A stretch of 64,000 bases of DNA, from contig NZ_KK211190.1 of the NCBI RefSeq assembly GCF_000620865.1, positions 1,005,971 to 1,069,970 of the forward strand. The letters run 5' to 3'. This stretch comes from Exiguobacterium sibiricum 7-3. GTDB taxonomy: Bacteria; Bacillota; Bacilli; Exiguobacteriales; Exiguobacteriaceae. Of the stretch, positions 55,061 to 64,000 are shown piece by piece (position 1 is the first letter of the stretch; each line of letters opens with the position of its first letter). The notes beneath the pieces were generated by a model. That model did not search any database and was not told the origin of the DNA. It saw only the letters and a program-made list of their open reading frames with translations. Position numbers and translations under genes: made by a program.

Positions 55061-55513
55061 ATGGCAAATAAAGTGGAACATCGTCTGAGTGAACAGCAGA
55101 TGAAGGCATTAACAGATTTACCGCTCGTGTTTTTAATCACACATGATCAGAGCAAAAGCTGGCCGATTACACATGCCATCAGTTGGGTGTATGCAAAAGA
55201 CGAAACAACAATTCGCTTTGCGATTGAAGCAGATTCATTACTTGTCAAAACGTTAGCTGACCATCCTGTTTTTACACTTATTTTCTTTGCTGATCAGTCG
55301 ACGTACAGTTTAACATGTACGGATGTCGCAGCCTGGGAAACGACAGCACGCTTACCGTTAAAGGTAGCGCTCTATGAAGGACAGATAAAAGAGGTCCGCG
55401 ATATCTTATTCTACGGAGCCGCTGTGTCGGACCGGCCGCGTGTGCATAAAACGTATGATGAAGCAGCCGCGCTGCAACTTGATCAACAAATTCAAGACAT
55501 TTTAAAAGGATAA
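55061..55513 (+). CDS. ylaL: YlaL-like FMN-binding split-barrel protein
   Basis: A 150-aa protein of the pyridoxamine-5'-phosphate oxidase-like fold. PLVFLITHDQSKSWPITHAISWVYAKDETTIRFAIEADSLLV shows the alternating strands of the barrel, followed by KVALYEGQIKEVRDILFYGA, resembling YlaL. FMN or heme binding is inferred from fold only. AGAGGGGG precedes the ATG; a longer upstream frame has no site. Lies next to the phoH2 gene as in B. subtilis. Confidence 0.8.
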   Translation: MANKVEHRLSEQQMKALTDLPLVFLITHDQSKSWPITHAISWVYAKDETTIRFAIEADSLLVKTLADHPVFTLIFFADQSTYSLTCTDVAAWETTARLPLKVALYEGQIKEVRDILFYGAAVSDRPRVHKTYDEAAALQLDQQIQDILKG

Positions 55514-55552
55514 CATTCATCAAAACTCGACTCTAAAGGAGCGAACGATGGA

Positions 55553-56869
55553 ATGAAAAAAATATATGTGCTCGATACCAATGTCATGCTACATGATCCA
55601 TTGTCTCTGTTTCAATTTCAAGAGCACGATGTCGTGATTCCGGCCATAGTCTTAGAAGAACTGGACGGAAAAAAACGAAATATGGATGAAGTCGGTCGAA
55701 ATGCCCGGGAAACGGCACGGATTTTGGATCAATTGCGGGAAACCGGACACCTCCATGCCGGTGTTCCACTCGGGAACGGCGGAATTCTTCGGGTCGATAT
55801 CGGAGATTCCATCAGTGAAGTTTCACCATTCACACATGAATCAAACGACAACAAGATTCTCGAACTGGCCTGGTCAATTCACCGGGAACAAAAAGAACAG
55901 CAAAGTGGACGAGATGTCATCCTGGTCTCAAAAGATATCTTAGTCCGGGTCAAAGCGGACGCTTATGGATTAGTTGCGGAAGATTACTTGACGGATCATA
56001 TTGCCGATCTGACCGGACTATATACGGGTTTTGTTGAACTGATCGTCGATCAAGAATACATCGATGCGTTTTATCAAGATAAACGATTATCGGTCGATGT
56101 TCTTCCGGAAAAAGTGCATCCGAATCAATTCGTCATTTTAAAGAGTAATGTGTCGAAAGCTTCTGCGATTGCCGTCGTCGATCAGGAATTGCCGATCATC
56201 CGATCGTTATCACTCGATATCGATCAAGTCTGGGGCGTCGTTCCGCGGAACGTCCAACAGCGGATGGCATTTGAACTGTTGCTTCGAGATGATGTGCCGC
56301 TTGTCACACTCGTCGGGAAAGCGGGAACCGGAAAAACTTTACTGGCACTCGCAGCGGGGCTGTTACAAGTCGAAGACGAACACCGGTATAAAAAATTAGT
56401 AGTTGCTCGTCCGGTCGTACCGATGGGGAATGATATCGGATACTTACCGGGAGAGATGGAAGAAAAACTCCGCCCTTGGATGCAACCGATCTATGATAAC
56501 TTGGAACATTTATTCAATACGAGTTCCGGTGATGAACTAGGAAACATTTTGGCGGGGATGAAATCGATTCAACTGGAAGCTCTGACCTATATCAGAGGAC
56601 GGAGTATGCCGGGGCAATTCATCATCATCGATGAGGCGCAGAATCTGACAAAACATGAAGTGAAAACGATTTTGACCCGTGTTGGTGAAAATTCGAAAAT
56701 TGTTTTAGTCGGTGACCCGCAGCAAATCGATCATCCGTACCTGGATGAATATTCAAACGGATTGTCTTATGCAGTCGAGCGGTTGAAAGGTGAAAAGATG
56801 ACGGGGCATGTCAAACTCGTCAAAGGTGAGCGGTCAAACCTGGCTCGATTGGCAGCGGATTTACTCTGA
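55553..56869 (+). CDS. ylaK: PIN-PhoH protein (PhoH2), YlaK
   Basis: A 438-aa fusion of an N-terminal PIN ribonuclease domain (VLDTNVMLHDP, acidic residues in LEELDGKKRNM and SNDNKILELA) and a C-terminal PhoH ATPase (Walker A VGKAGTGKT at residues 254-262, Walker B FIIIDEAQNLT). PhoH2 proteins unwind and cleave RNA. In some actinobacteria they pair with a short antitoxin-like upstream gene; here the upstream gene is ylaL, not an antitoxin. AAAGGAG lies 11 nt upstream. Confidence 0.93.
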   Translation: MKKIYVLDTNVMLHDPLSLFQFQEHDVVIPAIVLEELDGKKRNMDEVGRNARETARILDQLRETGHLHAGVPLGNGGILRVDIGDSISEVSPFTHESNDNKILELAWSIHREQKEQQSGRDVILVSKDILVRVKADAYGLVAEDYLTDHIADLTGLYTGFVELIVDQEYIDAFYQDKRLSVDVLPEKVHPNQFVILKSNVSKASAIAVVDQELPIIRSLSLDIDQVWGVVPRNVQQRMAFELLLRDDVPLVTLVGKAGTGKTLLALAAGLLQVEDEHRYKKLVVARPVVPMGNDIGYLPGEMEEKLRPWMQPIYDNLEHLFNTSSGDELGNILAGMKSIQLEALTYIRGRSMPGQFIIIDEAQNLTKHEVKTILTRVGENSKIVLVGDPQQIDHPYLDEYSNGLSYAVERLKGEKMTGHVKLVKGERSNLARLAADLL

Positions 56870-56879
56870 GCAAACCCAA

Positions 56880-56936
56880 CAAAAAAGCCGTTTCTGTTTC
56901 CTTCATGTTAAGAAGGAACAGAAACGGCTTTTTCAT
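56880..56936. terminator. Long bidirectional terminator
   Basis: AAAAAGCCGTTTCTGTT / AACAGAAACGGCTTTTT stem with inner pairing TCCTTC/GAAGGA; serves ylaK and the convergent gene. Confidence 0.9.
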
Positions 56937-56946
56937 CATTTTTTGA

Positions 56947-57408
56947 TTATACTACAGTGATACGGGTCACAGAGCGGACGATTTGATCACGGTAAAGCAG
57001 ATGGACAGGACCATCGCTTAACACTTTTCCGTCTTTTGAAAACTGTAAGTACAGTTCCGGTAACGTACTCAAAGCGATTTCAACCGTTTCCGTTCCTTCG
57101 AACCGTAAGGCGGCTGCACCTTCGAGCGGCTCGGCATTTTGGATGAAAGGCGCAAGCGACATGGCGAATGTTCCACGCAAGGCGGCGTCTTTTTCTTCGC
57201 GTGTCATCGGTTTGTTGTGATCAGTCCGACTGCCTTCCGTAATTCCTTTATCCCAAGCAGCCCCCATCTTGGCATAATAGGCTTCTTGTGCGTTATCACC
57301 GACTTCTTTCCCAATGTGGTCGACTTCAATCTTCCGTTCATCAAAGATCCAAACCGTCGGGTCGATCGTGAGTGGGTAGCGGACGTTACCTGTAATCGGA
57401 AAAATCAT
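56947..57408 (-). CDS. Conserved hypothetical protein, 153 aa
   Basis: Starts MIFPITGNVRYPLTIDPTVWIFDERKI after AGGGGG; an ATG one codon earlier is equally possible. PFIQNAEPLEGAAALRFEG and KDGKVLSDGPVHLLYRDQ recall a Bacillales family of unknown function whose members also begin with an FP(L/I)TG and WIFD core. No catalytic motif, signal peptide or membrane helix is seen. Single gene, divergent from ylaN. Confidence 0.72.
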   Translation of the reverse strand: MIFPITGNVRYPLTIDPTVWIFDERKIEVDHIGKEVGDNAQEAYYAKMGAAWDKGITEGSRTDHNKPMTREEKDAALRGTFAMSLAPFIQNAEPLEGAAALRFEGTETVEIALSTLPELYLQFSKDGKVLSDGPVHLLYRDQIVRSVTRITVV

Positions 57409-57530
57409 CATTATTCCCCCTAAATGTATGAGTCGTGCAAATCCATTATACCGAAACGTTGAATTGTTGGCGAAAGTAAGGTAAAGTTTAGCTATAACAG
57501 GAACGCGTCATTTGATGAGGAGGGATTGGA

Positions 57531-57809
57531 TTGTCAACTGAAATCGGGACAGTTCATCGCCAGCGCGCTCTTGAGCTACTAGAAGCGGATGCCCACAAAA
57601 TCCGCCGGTTGATCGAGGTCCAGCTTGCGAATTTAACGATGCCACAATGTCCTCTGTATGAGGAAGTATTGGATACACAAATGTTCGGATTGTCACGCCA
57701 AATTGATTTTGCCGTTCGTCTCGAACTGATTGATGCGAGTGAAGGAAAACAATTACTCGACTCACTAGAACAGCAATTATCTGATTTACATGATGCGGAG
57801 ACGTGCTGA
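57531..57809 (+). CDS. ylaN: YlaN, UPF0358 (Fur-associated iron homeostasis protein)
   Basis: A 92-aa helical protein. [34 protein letters not shown] is nearly the same as B. subtilis YlaN. YlaN has been linked to iron homeostasis through binding Fur and is needed under iron limitation. It starts at TTG, seven bases after GAGGAGG. Followed by ftsW. Confidence 0.94.
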   Translation: MSTEIGTVHRQRALELLEADAHKIRRLIEVQLANLTMPQCPLYEEVLDTQMFGLSRQIDFAVRLELIDASEGKQLLDSLEQQLSDLHDAETC

Positions 57810-57815
57810 TTTTCT

Positions 57816-57853
57816 ACTCAAACGTGAAATGCGGCGTTTGGGTATTTTTTTTT
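57816..57853 (+). terminator. Weak terminator between ylaN and ftsW
   Basis: CAAACG / CGTTTG stem with a run of Ts; short stem, possibly partial. Confidence 0.5.
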
Positions 57854-57886
57854 AGAACTAGGAATTAGAAAAAGGACGTGTACATA

Positions 57887-59158
57887 ATGCAATCGAAGTT
57901 TAAGGAAAAACGTGCGTTTTTTGATTATCGCCTCTTCTTCACGATGCTCATCTTGATGGCAATCAGTACGGTGATGGTTTACAGCGCCAGTGTCTGGAAC
58001 GGTGGCGATTACGCAAACACCTCATTTTTTGAGAAACAATTGATGTTTGATGTGATGGCGATTGCTGTCTTCTTATTTGTCGCCCATCTGAATCATGAGA
58101 TTTTCCGAGGACCATTGGTACGGTTGGCTTTATATGTCATCACGTTCGGTATGTTGACGGCAACGCTGTTTGCTACACCGTTGAACGGGGCGCGTGCCTG
58201 GTTGAATTTCGGGATTTTCTTGATTCAGCCGATCGAGCTGTGTAAATTTGTTCTCGTCATCGGTCTTGCCAACTATTTTGATCAAAAGCATAAAGGACAG
58301 ATGAATGGTGTGATTGGAATCGTCCACCACTTCATTCATCGTCAAATCGCACCGGATTCATCCGGCAAGCGGATTTTGCTCAGTTTCACGGACTGGATTT
58401 TGATTCCAATGCTCGTGTTACTCGCCCCTTATGCCATGATTATCCGGATGCAACCGGATGATGGCGGGTTATTCATTTTACTTTTGATTACGGCGATGAT
58501 TTGGTTTGCAGTCGGGTTGCCACCCGGTTACATCGCTGTAGGGTTTGTCGGTGTCGGGTTAGTAGGCGTATATGCCTGGAACAATTTTTCCGCCAACCAG
58601 ATGGAACGAATCAATGCCATCTTCAATCCCTTCCTGGACGCGGAAGGAAAAGGGTATCAATTGATTAATTCGGTCATCTCGATTGCCCACGGAGGATTTT
58701 TTGGAGTTGGTTTAGGAAATAGTTTTCAAAAGTATGGTTATCTGCCGGAACCGGAGACCGACTATATCATGTCGATTATCTCGGAAGAACTCGGATTCGT
58801 CGGAGTCCTGATTGTGCTGGGGCTGTTATTCTTTTTAATGTGGCAAGGTGCGCTCATTGCCCGGCAATCGGCTTCAATCTACTCGAGCATGGTGGCATTC
58901 GGCATTTCGTCCATCATCTTTATTCAAACCGGTATCAATATCGGAGCGATGTCCGGTCTGTTTCCGGGGACCGGTGTGACGTTACCGTTCATCAGTTACG
59001 GCGGGTCTTCGCTTCTCGTCATGAGTACGATGCTTGGTGTCGTGGCAAATATTTCGATGCAAAACAAGCACCGGATAGCGTATCATAAAGAAGTACAGGA
59101 AGCACGAAAGATGAGTGCTACGAGTTCATTACCTAAAGGGGGAGCATCAGTTGACTAA
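57887..59158 (+). CDS. ftsW: Cell-division peptidoglycan polymerase FtsW
   Basis: A 423-aa SEDS glycosyltransferase with about ten helices, acting with a class B PBP at the septum. Signatures are GARAWLNFGIFLIQPIELCKFVLV, MQPDDGGLFILL, QMERINAIFNPF and PGTGVTLPFISYGGSSLLV. A loop of about 30 residues after LANYF and an extended C-terminal tail resemble FtsW (YlaO) of B. subtilis, which also precedes pycA. The ATG follows AAAGGA; a GTG three codons earlier is less likely. Confidence 0.93.
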   Translation: MQSKFKEKRAFFDYRLFFTMLILMAISTVMVYSASVWNGGDYANTSFFEKQLMFDVMAIAVFLFVAHLNHEIFRGPLVRLALYVITFGMLTATLFATPLNGARAWLNFGIFLIQPIELCKFVLVIGLANYFDQKHKGQMNGVIGIVHHFIHRQIAPDSSGKRILLSFTDWILIPMLVLLAPYAMIIRMQPDDGGLFILLLITAMIWFAVGLPPGYIAVGFVGVGLVGVYAWNNFSANQMERINAIFNPFLDAEGKGYQLINSVISIAHGGFFGVGLGNSFQKYGYLPEPETDYIMSIISEELGFVGVLIVLGLLFFLMWQGALIARQSASIYSSMVAFGISSIIFIQTGINIGAMSGLFPGTGVTLPFISYGGSSLLVMSTMLGVVANISMQNKHRIAYHKEVQEARKMSATSSLPKGGASVD

Positions 59159-62100
59159 AATCAAAAAGATTCTTGTAGCCAACCGCGGAGAAATCGCGAT
59201 TCGCGTATTCCGTGCGGCAACCGAACTTGGGATTCGGACAGTCGCTATTTATTCACGAGAAGATAAGGGATCGCTTCACCGATATAAAGCAGATGAAGCA
59301 TACCGAATTGGCGAGGGGAAAAAGCCGATTGAAGCGTATCTTGATATCGAAGGAATCATCGAGACTGCGAAAAAAGCAGAATGTGATGCGATCCATCCCG
59401 GGTACGGTTTTTTATCAGAAAATATTGAACTCGCTACACGATGCCGCGAAGAAGGCATTATTTTCATCGGTCCTCGAGAAGAACATCTCTATAGTTTTGG
59501 CGATAAAGTCCGTGCGCGGACGACTGCCATCGAAGCCGGATTACCTGTTATCCCGGGTACGGATGGTCCGATTACATCAATTGATGAAGCGTATGCTTTT
59601 GCTGAAAAAGCCGGCTATCCATTGATGGTCAAAGCTTCTTTAGGCGGCGGCGGACGCGGTATGCGTGTCGTCCGGACCGAAGAAGAATTACCGGACATGA
59701 TTGAACGGGCAAAATCGGAAGCCTTAAAAGCATTCGGCTCAGACGAAATCTACGTTGAGAAATTGATTGAACGTCCAAAACATATCGAAGTTCAAATCAT
59801 TGGAGATGCCCATGGCAACATCGTTCATTTGTTCGAACGTGATTGCTCAGTGCAACGCCGTCACCAAAAAGTCGTCGAAGTTGCTCCGTGTGTCACGTTA
59901 TCAGATGAGGGACGCCAAAAGATTTGTGATGCAGCTGTCACATTGATGAAGCACGTCGGCTATGAGAATGCTGGAACGGTTGAATTTTTAGTGACACAAG
60001 ACGAGTCGTTCTATTTCATCGAAGTTAATCCGCGTGTTCAGGTCGAACATACGATTACGGAAATGATTACCGGAATCGATATCGTCCAGACACAAATCCG
60101 AGTCGCAGAAGGGGAATCACTACATAGTAAATTAGTGGGTATTCCTGCACAAGAAGAGATTCAAATGTTAGGTTTCGCCATTCAAAGCCGGATTACATCA
60201 GAAGATCCGGAAAACGGCTTCTTGCCGGATACGGGCAAAATCAAGGCTTACCGTTCACCAGGTGGTTTTGGCGTTCGTCTCGACGGTGGAAACGCGTATG
60301 TCGGAGCTGAGATTTCGCCTTATTACGATTCTTTACTCGTTAAGATTTCGACACATGGCTTAACCTATGATCAAGCCGTTGCGAAAATGAGCCGTAACCT
60401 AAGTGAGTTCCGAATTCGAGGAATTAAAACCAATATTCCATTCTTAAGTAATGTGTTGAAACATCATGCGTTCATCAGTGGAGATTACAATACGTCATTT
60501 ATCGATGATACAAAAGAATTGTTCATCTTCCCGAAACGACAAGACCGTGGAACGAAGTTGCTGACGTATATTGGAGAAGTGTCTGTCAACGGCTTCCCTG
60601 GAATCGGAAAGATCGAAAAACCGATTGCCCGGGACGTCCGGATTCCGAAAGACTTGCCTGCTGACTATCAAGCAGGAGCAAAAGCGATTCTTGATGCGGA
60701 AGGACCACTTGGTGTCATCAACTGGTTAAAAGCACAAGAGCGTGTTCAATTGACGGATACGACATTCCGGGATGCCCACCAATCCTTACTTGCGACGCGG
60801 ATGCGGACGAAGGATTTAATCGCCATCGCGGAAGCGGAAGCCAAACTGCTACCGGAACTCTTCTCAGTGGAAGCTTGGGGTGGAGCAACATTTGATGTGG
60901 CATACCGGTTCCTGTCAGAAGATCCGTGGGTACGTTTGATGCAGTTGCGCGAAAAGATGCCGAACGTCTTGATTCAGATGTTGTTACGCGGAGCCAATGC
61001 GGTTGGTTATAAAAACTATCCGGACAATGTCATTCATGCCTTCGTCAAAGAAGCAGCGCAAGCCGGTGTCGATGTGTTCCGTATTTTCGACAGCTTGAAC
61101 AATCCGGAATCGATTCAGTTGGCCATCGATGCCGTCTTGCCAACTGGGAAAATCGCAGAAGCGGCAGTTTGTTATACAGGCGACTTGTTCGATGCGAATC
61201 GTCCGAAGTATCATCTTCCGTATTACGTCAAACTGGCGAAGCAGCTTGAAGCCAGTGGTGCTCATATCATCGCTATTAAAGACATGGCGGGACTATTAAA
61301 ACCGGAAGCTGCTTACGCTTTGGTTTCGGCATTAAAAGATGCCGTCGATTTGCCGATTCATCTGCATACGCATGATGCAAGCGGAAACGGAATTTACACA
61401 TATGCCCGGGCTGTCGATGCCGGTGTCGATATCGTGGATGTCGCAGCTTCAAGCATGGCGGGTCTGACGAGTCAGCCTGCCGGAGGAAGCTTGATTCATG
61501 CACTGAGCGGTCATAAACGTCAGCCGCTCGTGTCTGTCCAAAAATTCGAACAAGTATCGGACTATTGGCAGGATGTACGCCACCTCTATCAAGCGTTTGA
61601 ACTTGATATGTTAGCACCGAATCCGACCGTCTATGATCACGAGATGCCGGGCGGTCAGTATTCAAATCTTCAACAACAAGCCAAAGCTGTCGGACTCGCG
61701 GATCGTTGGTCTGAAGTCAAAACGATGTATGCCCGTGTCAACATGCTGTTCGGCGATATCGTTAAAGTTACGCCATCTTCAAAAGTCGTCGGTGATATGG
61801 CCTTGTTCATGGTTCAGCATCATTTGACAGAACAAGATGTATTAGAACGTGCCAGCAATCTCGACTTCCCGGATTCTGTCGTCGAATTGATGAAAGGGGA
61901 GCTCGGTACGCCACCAGACGGTTTCCCGAAACAAGTTCAAGCGGCAATCCTCAAAGGCGTCGAGCCATTGACGGAGCGTCCTGGGAAAATGATGGAGCCA
62001 CTCAATTTTGACGCCATCAAGCATGAACTGTTCGAGAAACTGGAACGTCCGGTGACGGAGTTCGATGCCTTAGCGTATGCTTTGTATCCGAAGGTATTCC

Positions 62101-62585
62101 TGGATTACAGTTCGTACGTCGCACGATATGGTGATATTTCGGTTCTCGATACGAGCACGTTCTTCCACGGCATGCGTCTCGGGGAAACGATTGAGGTTGA
62201 AATCGAGCGCGGAAAAACGTTGTACTTGAAGTTGATTCAAATTGGTCAACCAAACGATCATGGTGTCCGTGTCATCTACTACGAGATGAACGGTGTGCCG
62301 CGTGAAGTCGAAGTAAAAGATATCAGCATTAAGGAAAGTTCATCGAGCCGTCCGAAAGCCGATCGTTCGAATCCGAAACAGATTGGGGCTTCCATGCCGG
62401 GTAGCGTCTTGAAAGTCCTGGTTGAACCTGGAACGCGGGTTCGCAAGGGAGAGCAGTTGCTTGTAACGGAAGCGATGAAAATGGAGACGACGATTCAAGC
62501 ACCTGAAGACGGTGAGATTAAATCGGTCCATGTCAAAGAAGGCGAAGCCATCGCGAGTCAAGATTTATTGATTGAATTTATTTAA
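59151..62585 (+). CDS. pycA: Pyruvate carboxylase
   Basis: A 1144-aa biotin enzyme making oxaloacetate from pyruvate and bicarbonate. In order: biotin carboxylase domain (KILVANRGEIAIRVFRA, GGGGRGMRVV, HIEVQIIGDAHGNIVHLFERDCSVQRRHQKVVE), carboxyltransferase domain from about residue 525 (DTTFRDAHQSLLATRMRT, LHTHDASGNG), PYC allosteric/tetramerisation region and C-terminal biotin domain with EAMKMETT (biotin Lys1110). TTG start follows AAAGGGGGAG and overlaps the ftsW end by 8 bp, implying coupling. Confidence 0.97.
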   Translation: MTKIKKILVANRGEIAIRVFRAATELGIRTVAIYSREDKGSLHRYKADEAYRIGEGKKPIEAYLDIEGIIETAKKAECDAIHPGYGFLSENIELATRCREEGIIFIGPREEHLYSFGDKVRARTTAIEAGLPVIPGTDGPITSIDEAYAFAEKAGYPLMVKASLGGGGRGMRVVRTEEELPDMIERAKSEALKAFGSDEIYVEKLIERPKHIEVQIIGDAHGNIVHLFERDCSVQRRHQKVVEVAPCVTLSDEGRQKICDAAVTLMKHVGYENAGTVEFLVTQDESFYFIEVNPRVQVEHTITEMITGIDIVQTQIRVAEGESLHSKLVGIPAQEEIQMLGFAIQSRITSEDPENGFLPDTGKIKAYRSPGGFGVRLDGGNAYVGAEISPYYDSLLVKISTHGLTYDQAVAKMSRNLSEFRIRGIKTNIPFLSNVLKHHAFISGDYNTSFIDDTKELFIFPKRQDRGTKLLTYIGEVSVNGFPGIGKIEKPIARDVRIPKDLPADYQAGAKAILDAEGPLGVINWLKAQERVQLTDTTFRDAHQSLLATRMRTKDLIAIAEAEAKLLPELFSVEAWGGATFDVAYRFLSEDPWVRLMQLREKMPNVLIQMLLRGANAVGYKNYPDNVIHAFVKEAAQAGVDVFRIFDSLNNPESIQLAIDAVLPTGKIAEAAVCYTGDLFDANRPKYHLPYYVKLAKQLEASGAHIIAIKDMAGLLKPEAAYALVSALKDAVDLPIHLHTHDASGNGIYTYARAVDAGVDIVDVAASSMAGLTSQPAGGSLIHALSGHKRQPLVSVQKFEQVSDYWQDVRHLYQAFELDMLAPNPTVYDHEMPGGQYSNLQQQAKAVGLADRWSEVKTMYARVNMLFGDIVKVTPSSKVVGDMALFMVQHHLTEQDVLERASNLDFPDSVVELMKGELGTPPDGFPKQVQAAILKGVEPLTERPGKMMEPLNFDAIKHELFEKLERPVTEFDALAYALYPKVFLDYSSYVARYGDISVLDTSTFFHGMRLGETIEVEIERGKTLYLKLIQIGQPNDHGVRVIYYEMNGVPREVEVKDISIKESSSSRPKADRSNPKQIGASMPGSVLKVLVEPGTRVRKGEQLLVTEAMKMETTIQAPEDGEIKSVHVKEGEAIASQDLLIEFI

Positions 62586-62607
62586 CACACAAAACGTAAA
62601 TAGCATA

Positions 62608-62666
62608 AACACAGTATGACGAAAACAGGCAAAACGCATGGCGGATTGTCTGTTTTTCGTTCATCG
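62608..62666 (+). terminator. Probable terminator of pycA
   Basis: CGAAAACAGGCAA / TTGTCTGTTTTTCG imperfect stem with T-rich 3' arm. Confidence 0.55.
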
Positions 62667-62687
62667 TTATTTTAGGGGGGAACGAAT

Positions 62688-64000
62688 ATGAATATCATCT
62701 GCTGGATTCGAAGTGATTTTCGGCTCGAGGACAATCGTATGCTGGCACAAGCGGTTGACTATCTAGAAAAGGATGAACAGGCAAACGTCGAGTTCGTTTT
62801 TTGGGTGAACCCGGACTATATTGGAGAGTATGACGCGAGGCAACAATATTTCTTCCAGGCACTCGAACATTTCGCAAAAAACTGTAAAACACACGGGATG
62901 CCGATCCGATTCATCGAAGGACAGGAAAAAGATTTTCTCGAGGCGACAGATATGGCGGATGTCTTGTTGTTTAACGCTGAATATGTAGAACCGTTTAAGA
63001 GTCGTGATGATGGGATCATGAAAAAGCGGGGTGACAAAAAGTCGGAACGTCTGCTTGACCGTCATCTGCTTCATCCACATGCCGTCAAAAAAAATGACGG
63101 TTCCTATTATAAAGTGTTCACACCCTATAAAAATGCTTTTTTGAAGAAAGATATCGATAAGCCGTACCCTGTCAATCTGGATCTTCTGAAAGAACGTTAT
63201 CACACACGACGTCAAAACAATGCATTTATGTTGGATTACTTTAAACAAGCGGCATCGGATGCTGACTTTGGTGTAGGGGAAGAACAGGCGAAGAAACGAT
63301 TGCAGACATTCATCAAAAATAGTCTGTCTTCTTATGACGAGCAACGGGATCTGCCAGCGGTCGACGGAACAAGTCTGATGTCTCGTTACCTGCGGACCGG
63401 TGAAATTGGAATTCGGACAATCTATGAAGCCGTCAATCAGGAGGAAGATTCGAAAGGGAAGCAAACGTATGTGACAGAATTGATTTGGCGGGAGTTTTAT
63501 TACACGATTTTGATGCATTATCCGGAGTCCAAACGATTACCGGTCAACGAGCAGTATACGAAGATTGAATGGGAAACAGATGAGGCTGGCTTTAAAGCCT
63601 GGACAGAAGGGGAAACGGGCTATCCGATTGTCGATGCAGCCATGCGACAGCTCAACACGACGGGGTGGATGCATAACCGTCTGCGCATGATTGTCGCGTC
63701 CTTTTTGACAAAGGACTTACTGGTCGATTGGCAAAAAGGGGAGCGGTATTTCCAGCAAAAACTGGTTGATTATGAAGCCGCATCGAATATTGGCGGGTGG
63801 CAATGGGCGGCGTCCGTCGGGACGGATGCTGTTCCGTATTTCCGAGTCTTCAATCCGACGACTCAGTCGAAGAAATTTGATAAGGATGGAACCTTTATCC
63901 GCCAGTATTTGCCGGAACTCAAGGATTTACCTAAAACGTCGATTCATGAGCCGACGGAACAACAACGACAAGATTACGATTATCCGATGCCGATTGTCGA
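62688..64000 (+). CDS. phr: Deoxyribodipyrimidine photolyase (cut by window edge)
   Basis: At least 437 codons of a DNA photolyase/cryptochrome-family protein that repairs UV cyclobutane dimers with light. The N-terminal antenna-binding Rossmann domain starts MNIICWIRSDFRLEDNRML. The FAD domain shows TELIWREFYYTILMHYP, GYPIVDAAMRQLNTTGWMHNRLRMIVASFLTKDLLVDW and DYEAASNIGGWQWAASVGTDA with the electron-transfer Trp. GGGGGG precedes the ATG. The extreme C-terminus lies outside the window. Confidence 0.94.
   Translation, partial: MNIICWIRSDFRLEDNRMLAQAVDYLEKDEQANVEFVFWVNPDYIGEYDARQQYFFQALEHFAKNCKTHGMPIRFIEGQEKDFLEATDMADVLLFNAEYVEPFKSRDDGIMKKRGDKKSERLLDRHLLHPHAVKKNDGSYYKVFTPYKNAFLKKDIDKPYPVNLDLLKERYHTRRQNNAFMLDYFKQAASDADFGVGEEQAKKRLQTFIKNSLSSYDEQRDLPAVDGTSLMSRYLRTGEIGIRTIYEAVNQEEDSKGKQTYVTELIWREFYYTILMHYPESKRLPVNEQYTKIEWETDEAGFKAWTEGETGYPIVDAAMRQLNTTGWMHNRLRMIVASFLTKDLLVDWQKGERYFQQKLVDYEAASNIGGWQWAASVGTDAVPYFRVFNPTTQSKKFDKDGTFIRQYLPELKDLPKTSIHEPTEQQRQDYDYPMPIV

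Noticed and set aside
55048-55064. GGGGTGGTACC just before ylaL resembles the T-box motif
   Set aside because: No antiterminator/terminator hairpin or stem I around it; the G-rich part is simply the Shine-Dalgarno site.
55061-56869. Possible toxin-antitoxin pair (small gene followed by PIN-PhoH)
   Set aside because: The upstream protein is a YlaL-like flavin-fold protein and the ylaL-ylaK arrangement is conserved in B. subtilis, so no antitoxin is indicated.

Overview
The window is a continuous stretch of ordinary chromosome from a low-to-moderate GC Gram-positive bacterium of the class Bacilli. Gene content, Bacillus-type Shine-Dalgarno sites, frequent TTG/GTG starts and blocks in Bacillus subtilis gene order (trpS-opp, spx-mecA-coiA-pepF-yjbH-yjbK-relQ-ppnK-yjbO, ktrC-rpoY-rnjA-def-pdhABCD-speA-yktA-yktC, ylaF-typA-ylaH-ylaI-ylaL-ylaK-ylaN-ftsW-pycA) all point this way. 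My best guess for the genus is Exiguobacterium; this is inference from protein resemblance, not a search. I see no prophage, insertion sequence, CRISPR array, rRNA or tRNA.

Layout. 0-7.4 kb: 5' part of trpS behind a tryptophan T-box, a DUF3899 membrane protein and the oligopeptide importer oppABCDF. 7.4-19.1 kb: a stress, competence and proteolysis block (HD protein, a 45-aa basic ORF, spx, mecA, an SDR, cls, coiA, pepF, yjbH/spxH) followed by yjbK, relQ, NAD kinase and a pseudouridine synthase. The pepF-yjbH gap holds what I read as the small RNA RoxS/RsaE. 19.1-32.9 kb: a mixed region with rodA, fabI under a FapR operator, yjcG, pgpA, PAP2, a short HAD protein, DegV, unknown genes, GNAT, a hydrolase, cvfC, a BsuPI lipoprotein, nadE, an FAD oxidoreductase and a BdbC-type thiol oxidase. 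33-37.7 kb: ccpC-dapL and cytochrome bd oxidase cydAB. 37.8-49.2 kb: ktrC, a HAD phosphatase, rpoY-rnjA, def, the pyruvate dehydrogenase operon and arginine decarboxylase. 49.3-64 kb: yktA, a ykzI-like gene, suhB, ylaF, typA, ylaH, a PQQ-type sugar dehydrogenase lipoprotein, ylaI, ylaL, ylaK (phoH2), ylaN, ftsW, pycA and the start of a photolyase gene.

How the parts connect. Three loci (roxS, cydAB, pdhABCD) carry similar 18-bp palindromes of the Rex/Fnr type. Together with NAD kinase, NAD synthetase, CcpC and pyruvate carboxylase they make this window rich in redox and central carbon control. Spx lies near two protease-adaptor genes, mecA and yjbH; this YjbH has lost the usual thioredoxin CxxC.

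I did not find a convincing new multi-gene system. The observations most worth following are the RoxS locus and its Rex-like operator, the CxxC-less SpxH, two small translated ORFs next to or inside terminator hairpins, and a few unrecognised accessory genes.
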